Shown piece by piece: positions 26,908 through 36,936 of a stretch of DNA of 64,000 nt (positions within the stretch are counted from its first letter, which is position 1; each line of letters begins with the position of its first letter). The notes under the pieces were generated by a model. The model was not told the DNA's origin. It made no database searches and saw only the letters and a list, made by a program, of their open reading frames with translations. The position numbers and the translations under genes were made by a program. Source of the DNA: Myxococcales bacterium (GTDB lineage Bacteria > Myxococcota_A > UBA9042); NCBI GenBank assembly GCA_009692425.1, contig SHZF01000007.1, positions 62,001-126,000 of the forward strand, given 5' to 3'.

Positions 26908-28157
26908 GGCACCGCGTGCAGGGGGCTGCTGGGCGTGGGGCTGCCGGGCGCGTTTGGCGCGGGTGCGTTCGCCGGCACGCTGCTGACGTCCACCGACACA
27001 CGGAACAGGCGAGACCGTACGTGGCACGGCGTGCCCTTGGCAGCGCTGGCGCACGTGTCGCGCAAGGCGTCGATGGCACGCACGACCTCGTCCCAGGGGG
27101 CATCGACGGTGGCGCGGACGGTCGCGGTCTCAACGCCTGGCGCCGCCACCCGCAGCCGCTGGGCCCAGGCGTTGAGCGTCTCGAGCACGTTGCCGAGCAA
27201 CTCGGGCGTCACCGGCTCGCCAACGGGCCGTACCAGTTCGAGGGCCATGCCGCGGGCGCCGACGCGCACCGTCACGGCTGTCAAGTCGTCAGGGACCCCG
27301 TCGTTGGCGCCCGGGTCCGCTGGCGTTCCGGGCGCGGGGCTCGCAGCAACGGGCGGGGTACCCGTGGGCAGTGGCGTCCCCGCCGGTCCAAGTGGATCGA
27401 CGAGCAGACCGAAGTAGCTCGCCACGGCAAGCTGCGGCCGCGCGCCAACGCCGGCCAGGGTCCGCCGCGTCCGTTCCACTGCACCAGCGGCGATGCGGCG
27501 GTCTGCCACCACGACGACGTCGCGGTCCCGCAGGCCGGCGGCCGCCTGGGCCAGTTCGGCGACCGCAGCATCGACCGCGCCTTCGCCCAGGTCGAGCACC
27601 TGCTTGCCGGACGGCCCCTGCAAGGCAGCCGCATCGCACAGGCCCGCCGGTGCGGTGCAGCGCACGGCGCCCATCGGCTTGCCGTCGAGGAACCATTGGC
27701 GGCGACCGATCACGATCGTGGCGCGCGTCCATTGGACGACCGCGGCTGCGACGGGTGGCGGGCGCGGCGCACCAGGGGCCGATGGCGCAACGCCCGGCGC
27801 TCCGTCGGCACGGGCCGGCGGCGGGGGAGGCGCGGTCGGGGTGACCTCGACGAAAGGCAAGGCCACCTCGTCCGTCGCCGTCGAGCGCGGCGGCTCGACC
27901 TCGTAGAGCGCGTCGAGCACCGCGATGGGTTCCGATGCGTGCACGGGCGCGCCCTGATTGGCCTCCACCGGTCCGGCCGCCCCGGTAGCCGGCGCTCCGG
28001 GGGCGTTCGGACCCTGTGCCGCGGGGTGGGCGCCCGGCGCAGCGTGCTCGGGTCCGCCACTGCCTTGGGGCCCGCTCTTGCCGCAGGCCGCGGCGAGCAC
28101 CACCGCGCCACAGAACGATGCAATCTCAAGCAAGTGCCGTCGATTCCAGCCCATCAT
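26904..28157 (-). CDS. Lipoprotein with ExbD/TolR-like segments, unknown function
   Basis: The protein has 417 residues. GGGGAGG precedes tandem ATGs at 28157 and 28154; spacing slightly favours the second. The signal peptide ends 'AVVLAAACGKSG', a plausible lipobox with Cys near 25. Pro/Ala/Gly-rich linkers occupy about 30-130. A central part has 'ATIVIGRRQWFLDGKPMGAVRC', then 'LRDRDVVVVADRRIAAGAVERTRRTLAGVGARPQLAVASY', which recalls the periplasmic strand-helix-strand of ExbD/TolR. That similarity is a weak guess. It follows pdxA by 61 nt and is translationally coupled to the OppD-like ATPase, so a role alongside that transporter is possible. Confidence 0.5.
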   Translation of the reverse strand: MMGWNRRHLLEIASFCGAVVLAAACGKSGPQGSGGPEHAAPGAHPAAQGPNAPGAPATGAAGPVEANQGAPVHASEPIAVLDALYEVEPPRSTATDEVALPFVEVTPTAPPPPPARADGAPGVAPSAPGAPRPPPVAAAVVQWTRATIVIGRRQWFLDGKPMGAVRCTAPAGLCDAAALQGPSGKQVLDLGEGAVDAAVAELAQAAAGLRDRDVVVVADRRIAAGAVERTRRTLAGVGARPQLAVASYFGLLVDPLGPAGTPLPTGTPPVAASPAPGTPADPGANDGVPDDLTAVTVRVGARGMALELVRPVGEPVTPELLGNVLETLNAWAQRLRVAAPGVETATVRATVDAPWDEVVRAIDALRDTCASAAKGTPCHVRSRLFRVSVDVSSVPANAPAPNAPGSPTPSSPLHAVP

Positions 28158-28218
28158 GGGACCTCCCCGCTCGGCCGGAGCCAAGCCACCGCTACATTCC
28201 ATTTCTGAGCACTGGCCA

Positions 28219-29322
28219 TTACATTTCCGTCCACGCGCCGTCGGGTCCGCGCTGCATCTGGGCCATCCGCTCGGCCCGCACGAGCGCCTGCACCATCGAA
28301 CCCGCATCGGCGACGCCCTTGCCCGCGATATCGTAGGCCGTGCCGTGGTCGGGCGAAAGACGCGGCACTGGCAGCCCGCACGTGACGTTGACCGCCTCGT
28401 GGAAGTGCACCGTCTTGAGCGGCCCGAGTGCCTGATCATGGTACATGCACAGGACTGCGTCGTAGCGGCCCGTCATGGCCTGGTGGAAGACGGCGTCGGC
28501 CACGACCGGGCCGCGCGCGTCGATGCCGAGTTGGCGCAGGCGCTGGACGGCAGGTGCAATGATCGTGGCCTCCTCATCGCCCAAGCGCCCGCCCTCGCCA
28601 GCGTGGGGATTCAGGCCGCACACAGCCAGCCGGGGCGCGGCGATCGCGAACCAGCGCACCAATGCGTCGGCCGCCGCTTCGCCCGCCGCCACGATGGCAT
28701 CGGACGTCAGGAGTTCGGCCACCCGCCGCAGCGGCACATGCGTCGTCACCGGCACCACCCGCAGGCGAGGCCCAGCCAGCATCATCGCAAAGCGTTGGGC
28801 ACCGAGGCGTTCGGCAAGGTATTCGGTCTGACCCGGGGGGCGCGGATCGAGGTGGTCGAAGATCGCCTTGGGCACGGGGCCCGTGACCATGGCGTCGATC
28901 TCGCCGCGGCGGGCGGCTGCTGCCATGGCGTCCAGCGCTGCGAACGCTTGGGCACGGCTCGCATCGGTGGGGTGGCCCGCCTCGGGCACCGGAGCCGGGG
29001 CCGGGCCGCGTTCACCCACCGCGATGAGGTGCAGACCCGGCGCAGCCGGCCGGACCGACCCGGTCGGCAACCCGAAGCGGGCGCATACCGCGCGCAGCCA
29101 GGCTTCGAGGGCCGCAGCGACGTAGACCTGGACGCGCGCCCGCTCGTGCAGGTGTGTGTGGCCGAGTGCCTGCAGCAGCACCTCCGGGCCGATGCCCGCA
29201 GCGTCGCCCAACGTGACGCCAATCCGCGTCACGCCCGGCGGCCGCCGCGCGCCCGGGTGTGGCCCTTGCGAACGCGGCGCGTCGGGGTCCTGCGTGGACG
29301 AAGTCGGCGGAAGCACACTCAT
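28219..29322 (-). CDS. pdxA: 4-hydroxythreonine-4-phosphate dehydrogenase
   Basis: PdxA oxidises 4-phosphohydroxy-L-threonine with NAD in the DXP-dependent pyridoxal phosphate pathway. The 367-residue protein (ATG 29322, AGGA eight bases upstream) has 'GQTEYLAERL', 'VTTHVPLRRV', 'CGLNPHAGEGGRLGDEE', 'YHDQALGPLK' and 'GLPVPRLSPDHGTAYDIAGKG', which include the metal-binding His residues. The first motif reads 'TLGDAAGIGPE' where Pro is usual at the first Ala. An N-terminal extension of about 30 residues precedes the fold. It appears to head a leftward gene series. Confidence 0.92.
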   Translation of the reverse strand: MSVLPPTSSTQDPDAPRSQGPHPGARRPPGVTRIGVTLGDAAGIGPEVLLQALGHTHLHERARVQVYVAAALEAWLRAVCARFGLPTGSVRPAAPGLHLIAVGERGPAPAPVPEAGHPTDASRAQAFAALDAMAAAARRGEIDAMVTGPVPKAIFDHLDPRPPGQTEYLAERLGAQRFAMMLAGPRLRVVPVTTHVPLRRVAELLTSDAIVAAGEAAADALVRWFAIAAPRLAVCGLNPHAGEGGRLGDEEATIIAPAVQRLRQLGIDARGPVVADAVFHQAMTGRYDAVLCMYHDQALGPLKTVHFHEAVNVTCGLPVPRLSPDHGTAYDIAGKGVADAGSMVQALVRAERMAQMQRGPDGAWTEM

Positions 29323-29505
29323 CGCGTCGGTCCTGCGGCGGCCAGGGGCCTGGGAGGGTGACGAACCGCCGGCCCAGGGTCTGGAGCGCGCCGACCCGCG
29401 ATGCTAGCCTCTGCGCGTGGCGTTGCAACCCGATCGTTCCTTGGCAGGGCAGGCGCGCCATCCGGTTGCCGGGTCGGGGCGCGCCTGCTGCGTCGGATTG
29501 TCGAC

Positions 29506-30234
29506 ATGACACGCGCGCCGACGGGACCGCCGCGCGGGCTTGCCGCCGGCCTGCGCTTCGAGGCGGCGCCGGACCTCGACCCTGCCGTCCTGGCCATCCT
29601 CAGCCGCGAAGGCGATGGCTTGGCACGGGCGTTGGCGGCGTGGGGTCGCTTCCGGCAGCCCGTGCGCGTGCGCACGACCACGACAGGTGCCGCCCTGCGC
29701 GCCGCCGCGCCCTGCCCGACGGACTTGAACCTGCATGGTCTCGCCGGCCTGGACGAACTCGTCTTGCTGGCACCCGCGGCGTGGCTCGAGCCGCCCGCAG
29801 ACGGAGAACTGGTGCGGACACTGCACCACGAACTGGCCCATGTGTTGCTGTTCCAGCGTTGCGCGACGGCGGGCTCGGCACGTGCCCCGTGGTTGCCGAC
29901 CTGGTTCCGCGAGGGCATGGCGACCGTGGCTTCTGAGGGGCGGCCTCCCCCGCGACTGCGCCGCCACCTGGGCGCGCACCCGGCGCTCGACGACCTGCCA
30001 GGTGCTGGCGAAGAGGTCCTGGGAGCCCACGCCCAGGCCTGCTACGACGTCGCGGCGTTGGCATTCCAGGACTGGTACGACCGGTTCGGAGGCCGCGGCC
30101 TGACCGCGCTGTGTGCCGCCATGCGCGCCGGGCACTCGTTCGCCGCCGCATTCACGCGGGCGTGCGGGCAGCCCGAGGCGACCTGGCTGGCTGGATGGCT
30201 CGCCGGGCTGCGGCGCGACGCCGGCCAGCGCTGA
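29506..30234 (+). CDS. Gluzincin-type zinc metallopeptidase, MA-like
   Basis: The protein has 242 residues if ATG 29506 is used; the frame is open from ATG 29401, adding 35 residues without a clear signal peptide. Zinc motif HExxH is at 108-112 (LHHELAHVLLF), and the third ligand Glu136 lies in 'WFREGMAT', as in peptidase MA-like (gluzincin) domains. A linker of about 20 residues between the two motifs matches small members of the clan. A substrate cannot be predicted. It is divergent from pdxA and convergent with frr across 56 bp. Confidence 0.65.
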   Translation: MTRAPTGPPRGLAAGLRFEAAPDLDPAVLAILSREGDGLARALAAWGRFRQPVRVRTTTTGAALRAAAPCPTDLNLHGLAGLDELVLLAPAAWLEPPADGELVRTLHHELAHVLLFQRCATAGSARAPWLPTWFREGMATVASEGRPPPRLRRHLGAHPALDDLPGAGEEVLGAHAQACYDVAALAFQDWYDRFGGRGLTALCAAMRAGHSFAAAFTRACGQPEATWLAGWLAGLRRDAGQR

Positions 30235-30290
30235 ACCCGACCGTCCGCGGCCGGATCCGCCCGTGGCCGGGCATGACCGCCGAAAACCCT

Positions 30291-30839
30291 TCAAACTTCA
30301 AGGATTTCAGCTTCCTTGTCGGCGCTCACCTGGTCGATGCGCTTCACCGCAGCGTCGGTCGCATCCTGGACCTTCTTCTTGGCGCGGTGCAGATCGTCGT
30401 CGGGCATGTCCTCGTCGAGTTCGAGCAGGTCCATCGCCTCGCGTCGGCCGTGCCGCGCGCTGACCCGCGCCTCCTCGGCCAGCTTGTGCAGCACCTTGAC
30501 CATCTCGCGGCGCCGATCCCCGGTCGGCGGCGGCACCGGGACGAGCACGACGTCGCCCCGGTTCGTCGGCGTCACACCCAGGTTGGCCGCGAAGATCGCC
30601 TTTTCGACGGCCGGGCACATCTGGCGCTCCCACGGTTTGACCTGAATCAGGCGGGGATCGACAACGGTCACGCTTGCGATCTGGTTCAGGGGCGTCTCGG
30701 CTCCATAGTAATCGACCCGGACCCCGTCGAGCAGCGCCGCGTGGGCGCGACCGGTGCGCAGCCGCATCGCCTCGCGTCGAAACGCCTCAAGGGTGGCCGC
30801 GAGCGCGGTCTCCAAGTCGGCGAGAATCTGCTCTTCCAT
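30291..30839 (-). CDS. frr: Ribosome recycling factor
   Basis: RRF splits post-termination ribosomes together with EF-G. The 182-residue protein has the family block 'LRTGRAHAALLDGVRVDYYGAETPLNQIASV' split over residues 27-57, and 'DDDLHRAKKKVQDATD' near the C-terminus. Two ATGs are possible: at 30845 the GGAGG would be only one base away, while at 30839 it lies seven bases upstream, so 30839 is chosen. It is 97 nt downstream of pyrH, the usual bacterial order. Confidence 0.95.
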   Translation of the reverse strand: MEEQILADLETALAATLEAFRREAMRLRTGRAHAALLDGVRVDYYGAETPLNQIASVTVVDPRLIQVKPWERQMCPAVEKAIFAANLGVTPTNRGDVVLVPVPPPTGDRRREMVKVLHKLAEEARVSARHGRREAMDLLELDEDMPDDDLHRAKKKVQDATDAAVKRIDQVSADKEAEILEV

Positions 30840-30936
30840 GGCCATGCCTCCGCTGCGAATCCTCTCCTGCCAGTTGCCAGCAGCCGTTCGCCCGCGGCTG
30901 ACGTCCGCCCAGAATGCCTGGGCCGCTGCGAGTTGT

Positions 30937-33679
<2,743 letters not shown>

Positions 33680-33683
33680 AGCG

Positions 33684-34850
33684 ATGCCGGGCTCTTCGAT
33701 CGGCGGCGCGCTGCGGCTGCAGACGTTCGGCGAATCGCACGGCGCGGCCGTCGGCTGCGTGGTCGATGGCTGCCCGGCTGGCGTGCCGCTCGATGTCGCG
33801 CGCATCTCAGGCTGGCTGGCGCGGCGTCGGCCAGGTTCAGGACCCCACGTCAGTGCGCGGCGCGAGCCCGACGTTCCGAGGGTGTTGTCTGGCACCTACG
33901 AGGGCCTGACGCTGGGTACGCCGATCTGCGTCGTGGTGGAGAACTTGGACGCGCGGCCAGACGACTACGCGGCAATGCACCAGTGGTTTCGCCCCGGCCA
34001 TGCCGACTTCGGCTGGCACGCCCGCTTCGGCCATCGCGACCCGCGCGGCGGTGGCAGGTCGAGTGCGCGCGAGACGGTCGGCCGCGTGATCGGCGGCGCA
34101 GTCGCGCAAGCCATCTTTGACGCCTGGACGACGCTACGCGGCCATCCGCGCCTCGAAATCGTGGCCTGGGTGCAGTCCTTGGGCGCCATCGAGGCCCACG
34201 GGCCCGCGCCGCACATGCTGGGCGGGTCGATCGTGCCGGCTGGCGCAGCGTTCGCGTTCGACCCCCAGACCCTGACTTCGACAGACGTCGATCGCACGCC
34301 GTTGCGCTGCCCCGACGCCACGGCACACGCCGCGATGGTCGCCGCGCTGGAATGCGCGCGCCGCGACCGCGATAGCCTCGGCGGCGTCGTGCGCTGCGTT
34401 GCGCGCAATGTGCCGGCTGGGCTCGGCGACCCGACCTTCGACAAGGTGACAGGCCTGCTGGCCCACGCGCTCGGCTCGCTGCCGGCGGTCCGCGGCGTGC
34501 AGTTCGGGTCGGGTTTCGCGGCTGCAGGCCTGCGCGGCAGCGCCCACAACGACGCGTTCGTGCGGACGGGCTCTGGGGGCGTCGCCACGGCCACGAACCA
34601 TGCCGGTGGCGCGCTGGGCGGATTGACGACCGGCATGCCCCTCGTGATCGACGTCGCGTTCAAGCCACCGGCGACGATTCCCCAGCCCCAGACCGGCATC
34701 GGGCCAGCGGGGCCGGCGGAATCGCGCACTGTGACGGGCCGCCACGACCCGTGTGTGGCTCCGCGCGCGGTGCCGATCGTCGAGGCGGCGGTCTTTTTCG
34801 TGCTGGCCGATCTGCTGCTCCGGCCGGCGCGGCTGGATTCGTTGCCGTGA
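33684..34850 (+). CDS. aroC: Chorismate synthase
   Basis: AroC removes phosphate from EPSP to form chorismate with reduced FMN. The 388-residue protein has 'TFGESHGAAVGCVVDGCPAG', 'RRRPGSGPHVSARREPD', 'RGGGRSSARETVGRVIGGA', 'GSAHNDAF', 'NHAGGALGGLTTGMP' and 'GRHDPCVAPRAVPIVEAAVF', all in order and with the FMN/EPSP-contacting His and Arg residues. ATG 33684 lies four bases after the SpoIID-like stop. The next gene overlaps its stop by four bases. With aroE, two chorismate-pathway genes occur here, but not together. Confidence 0.96.
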   Translation: MPGSSIGGALRLQTFGESHGAAVGCVVDGCPAGVPLDVARISGWLARRRPGSGPHVSARREPDVPRVLSGTYEGLTLGTPICVVVENLDARPDDYAAMHQWFRPGHADFGWHARFGHRDPRGGGRSSARETVGRVIGGAVAQAIFDAWTTLRGHPRLEIVAWVQSLGAIEAHGPAPHMLGGSIVPAGAAFAFDPQTLTSTDVDRTPLRCPDATAHAAMVAALECARRDRDSLGGVVRCVARNVPAGLGDPTFDKVTGLLAHALGSLPAVRGVQFGSGFAAAGLRGSAHNDAFVRTGSGGVATATNHAGGALGGLTTGMPLVIDVAFKPPATIPQPQTGIGPAGPAESRTVTGRHDPCVAPRAVPIVEAAVFFVLADLLLRPARLDSLP

Positions 34851-35593
34851 AGCGGGGGGCGCGGGCGGTCGCGGTCGCGCTGGCCGCGCTGGGCTGCGTG
34901 CCACCTTGCTGCGCACAGTTGCTCGAGACGCGGGACTTGCGCGTCGAGGTGCTGGAACCGGCGCGCACGGTCGAAGTCGCGCTCGGCTCGGGGCTAGCAG
35001 TGCGGGGTGCGCGCAAGGGCGAGTATGTGCAGGCCCACGTCGAGCGGGTCGAGCGCTGCGCCCGCGAAGAGCAGCAGCGGGTCCTCGGCATCGAGGTGGT
35101 GGTCCGGCGCGCCGTGGGGGCGTCGCTGCTGCTGGAATGGGGCTTCAGTGGCGTGTTTGCGCTGGCGGGCGGTTGGTTGCTTGCCGAGTCGTTCGAGCAA
35201 CCGGACGTCGGTCCCCCGACCGGGGAGATCGCAGCACCGCGGTCGCAGTCGCTGCGCGTCACGGGGCTGGCCATCGGTCTGGCGGGCCTCGGCCTGCTGG
35301 GCGCGGCGGCTGTGCAAACGGTCAGCCTCGGCGTGCACGAGCGCCCGCTCGGCGAGCGCACCCTGCGCCGACAGAGCCCCGGATACGCGTGCCGCGCAGC
35401 GCCGGCAGCGGCGGCGACGGTGCGCCTGACCCTGCCCGATGGGACCCAGATCGAGGCATTGACGGGCGCGGACGGCACCGCGAGCTTGCCGCTCCCCGCC
35501 GACGTCAGCGCCATCGTCGCACGCGAAGGCCGCGCCCGCGCGACCCTGGAGGCACTGGGCGATGCCAAGGCCCAAATTCGCATTGAATTGTAG
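34847..35593 (+). CDS. Exported or membrane protein of unknown function
   Basis: The protein has 248 residues. GTG 34847 overlaps the aroC stop (GTGA). An N-terminal signal-like segment (AVAVALAALGCVPPCCAQ) precedes a soluble stretch. Two hydrophobic segments follow, about 98-120 (LLLEWGFSGVFALAGGWLL) and 142-166 (VTGLAIGLAGLGLLGAAAV). The C-terminal 55 residues look like a small beta domain (TVRLTLPDGTQIEALTGADGTASLPLP), reminiscent of carboxypeptidase-regulatory-like folds. No family is recognised. Coupling to aroC suggests co-expression, not shared function. Confidence 0.5.
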   Translation: MKRGARAVAVALAALGCVPPCCAQLLETRDLRVEVLEPARTVEVALGSGLAVRGARKGEYVQAHVERVERCAREEQQRVLGIEVVVRRAVGASLLLEWGFSGVFALAGGWLLAESFEQPDVGPPTGEIAAPRSQSLRVTGLAIGLAGLGLLGAAAVQTVSLGVHERPLGERTLRRQSPGYACRAAPAAAATVRLTLPDGTQIEALTGADGTASLPLPADVSAIVAREGRARATLEALGDAKAQIRIEL

Positions 35594-35595
35594 TC

Positions 35596-35609
35596 GCGCT
35601 GGCCAGCGC
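35596..35609. terminator. Palindrome between convergent genes, possible terminator
   Basis: GCGCTGGCCAGCGC is a perfect palindrome (stem of five, GGCC loop) three bases after the rightward stop and before the convergent leftward 3' end at 35645. No U-tract follows, so intrinsic termination is uncertain. A direct repeat GTGTCGATC (about 35620-35646) lies beside it. Confidence 0.25.
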
Positions 35610-35644
35610 TCCGCTTCCGTGTCGATCGAAACGCTCGGTGTCGA

Positions 35645-36814
35645 TCAGAACGCGACGTGCAGCGTCAGGCCAGGCCCGTGGGCGGTCGCGCACGGCACCA
35701 AGATCAGGCCCGCACCCAGCGGCCCAGCGGCGCCCGGAGACTGCGAGGGACCGCTTGCCCCGACCACGATGCCTGTGATCAGCAGCCCGCCACCGAGCAC
35801 GGCGCCGCCGATGCCGCCCCAGTATAGGAGGTCGGCCGTGTTCTTGTCGGTCAGGTACGCGTCGTAGCCGTTGTCGCCGGTGCCGTAGACGCCATTCTTG
35901 GCGTCGGCATTCGCCTGCGTGCCCTTATTCATGCCGAGGAACAGCGCGGCGGCGCCGCCGGCCGCGAGCACGCCGCCCACCCCCGACAGCACCCACGCGG
36001 CCGTCGAACTCCGGGGTGCGGGTTTCGCAATGCCGATGGGAGCAGCGGCCCCGTCGCCAGGCGCGGCGCTGCTGGCCTGTCCGGTCCCGGCCCGGGCGCC
36101 GCCGGCCTGCCCAGCACCTGGCTGGACCCCAGCGGGCGGCGGCAGCGCGGGCGTCGGCAGGTTCCATCCATTCCAGGCCGTGGCCTGGCCCTGCTTCTGC
36201 ACCTCGACGAGCCGAGACTGCACGCGCTTGAGGCCCGCTTCGATGCGCTCGCGATCATTGGGCTGCACGGCACCGAGACGGGCGACTTCGTAGAACTTCT
36301 CGGCCTTCTTGAGCGCCGCTTCGTCGCCGATCTTTTCGAGCGCGAGGGCCGCCTCCTCCTCCAGTTGGGCTTCGGGAAAGCGCTTCGTGGCATCGAGCAG
36401 GGCATCGAGGATTTGCTGGGGAGTCGCCTTGCGCAGCGGCTCCAGCTTATCGACGATGCTCGTGCGCAGGGCCTCATCGGGTTCGACTTCGACGTAGCGC
36501 TCCAGCAGGTTGAGTGCGCGCTGCCAGTGGCCGATTTCCTGCCAGGCGCGTCCGGCATAGCGCAGGTTCTTGGGGTCGCGCTTGTCGAACTGGTACGCCT
36601 GCATGAACGCCGTCGCGGCTTCGTAGTACTGCTTGTTCTTGAAAGCGGCAGCGCCCTTCTGCGCGAGTTCGGCGGATTCTTCGACGGGCCCAGCCCAGGC
36701 GGGCGACGGCGCGGCGCTGGCCCACACGAGGCTGGCGGCACCCATCGCGGCGAGCAAGCGCTGCCAGACATTTCGAGGCAACTGGCGGGTGCAATGGGGG
36801 ACACCACGGCGCAT
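35645..36814 (-). CDS. TPR protein with C-terminal membrane segments
   Basis: The protein has 389 residues. ATG 36814 has GGAGG at a five-base spacing. A long signal region ends 'SPAWAGP'. Residues about 45-215 are helical repeats of TPR character: 'AFKNKQYYEAATAFMQAYQFDKRDPKNLRYAGRAWQEIGHW' (split over 57-98) is a textbook TPR pair. A Pro/Gly/Ala-rich linker precedes two hydrophobic segments, 'AAWVLSGVGGVLAAGGAAALFLGM' and 'LLYWGGIGGAVLGGGLLITGIVVGA', each about 24 residues. Such TPR proteins with two C-terminal helices are common in Myxococcota near Ser/Thr kinases, as here. Partner unknown. Confidence 0.65.
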   Translation of the reverse strand: MRRGVPHCTRQLPRNVWQRLLAAMGAASLVWASAAPSPAWAGPVEESAELAQKGAAAFKNKQYYEAATAFMQAYQFDKRDPKNLRYAGRAWQEIGHWQRALNLLERYVEVEPDEALRTSIVDKLEPLRKATPQQILDALLDATKRFPEAQLEEEAALALEKIGDEAALKKAEKFYEVARLGAVQPNDRERIEAGLKRVQSRLVEVQKQGQATAWNGWNLPTPALPPPAGVQPGAGQAGGARAGTGQASSAAPGDGAAAPIGIAKPAPRSSTAAWVLSGVGGVLAAGGAAALFLGMNKGTQANADAKNGVYGTGDNGYDAYLTDKNTADLLYWGGIGGAVLGGGLLITGIVVGASGPSQSPGAAGPLGAGLILVPCATAHGPGLTLHVAF

Positions 36815-36851
36815 GGGAACCTCCGCGGACGAAAAAAGCAGGGGCGCCGCC

Positions 36852-36880
36852 AGTGTAGGCGGGGGGCGCGGCAGCGACAA
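36852..36880 (-). promoter_or_regulatory. Sigma-70-like promoter of the TPR gene
   Basis: On the minus strand TTGTCG (36880-36875) and TACACT (36857-36852) are 17 bp apart, each matching consensus at four of six positions. The expected transcript starts about 30 nt before ATG 36814, leaving a short leader with the GGAGG site. Confidence 0.5.
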
Positions 36881-36936
36881 GGGAGACGATGTGGTCCGAT
36901 GCCGACGGCAGGCTCGCAACAGACGCACAAGCACGC

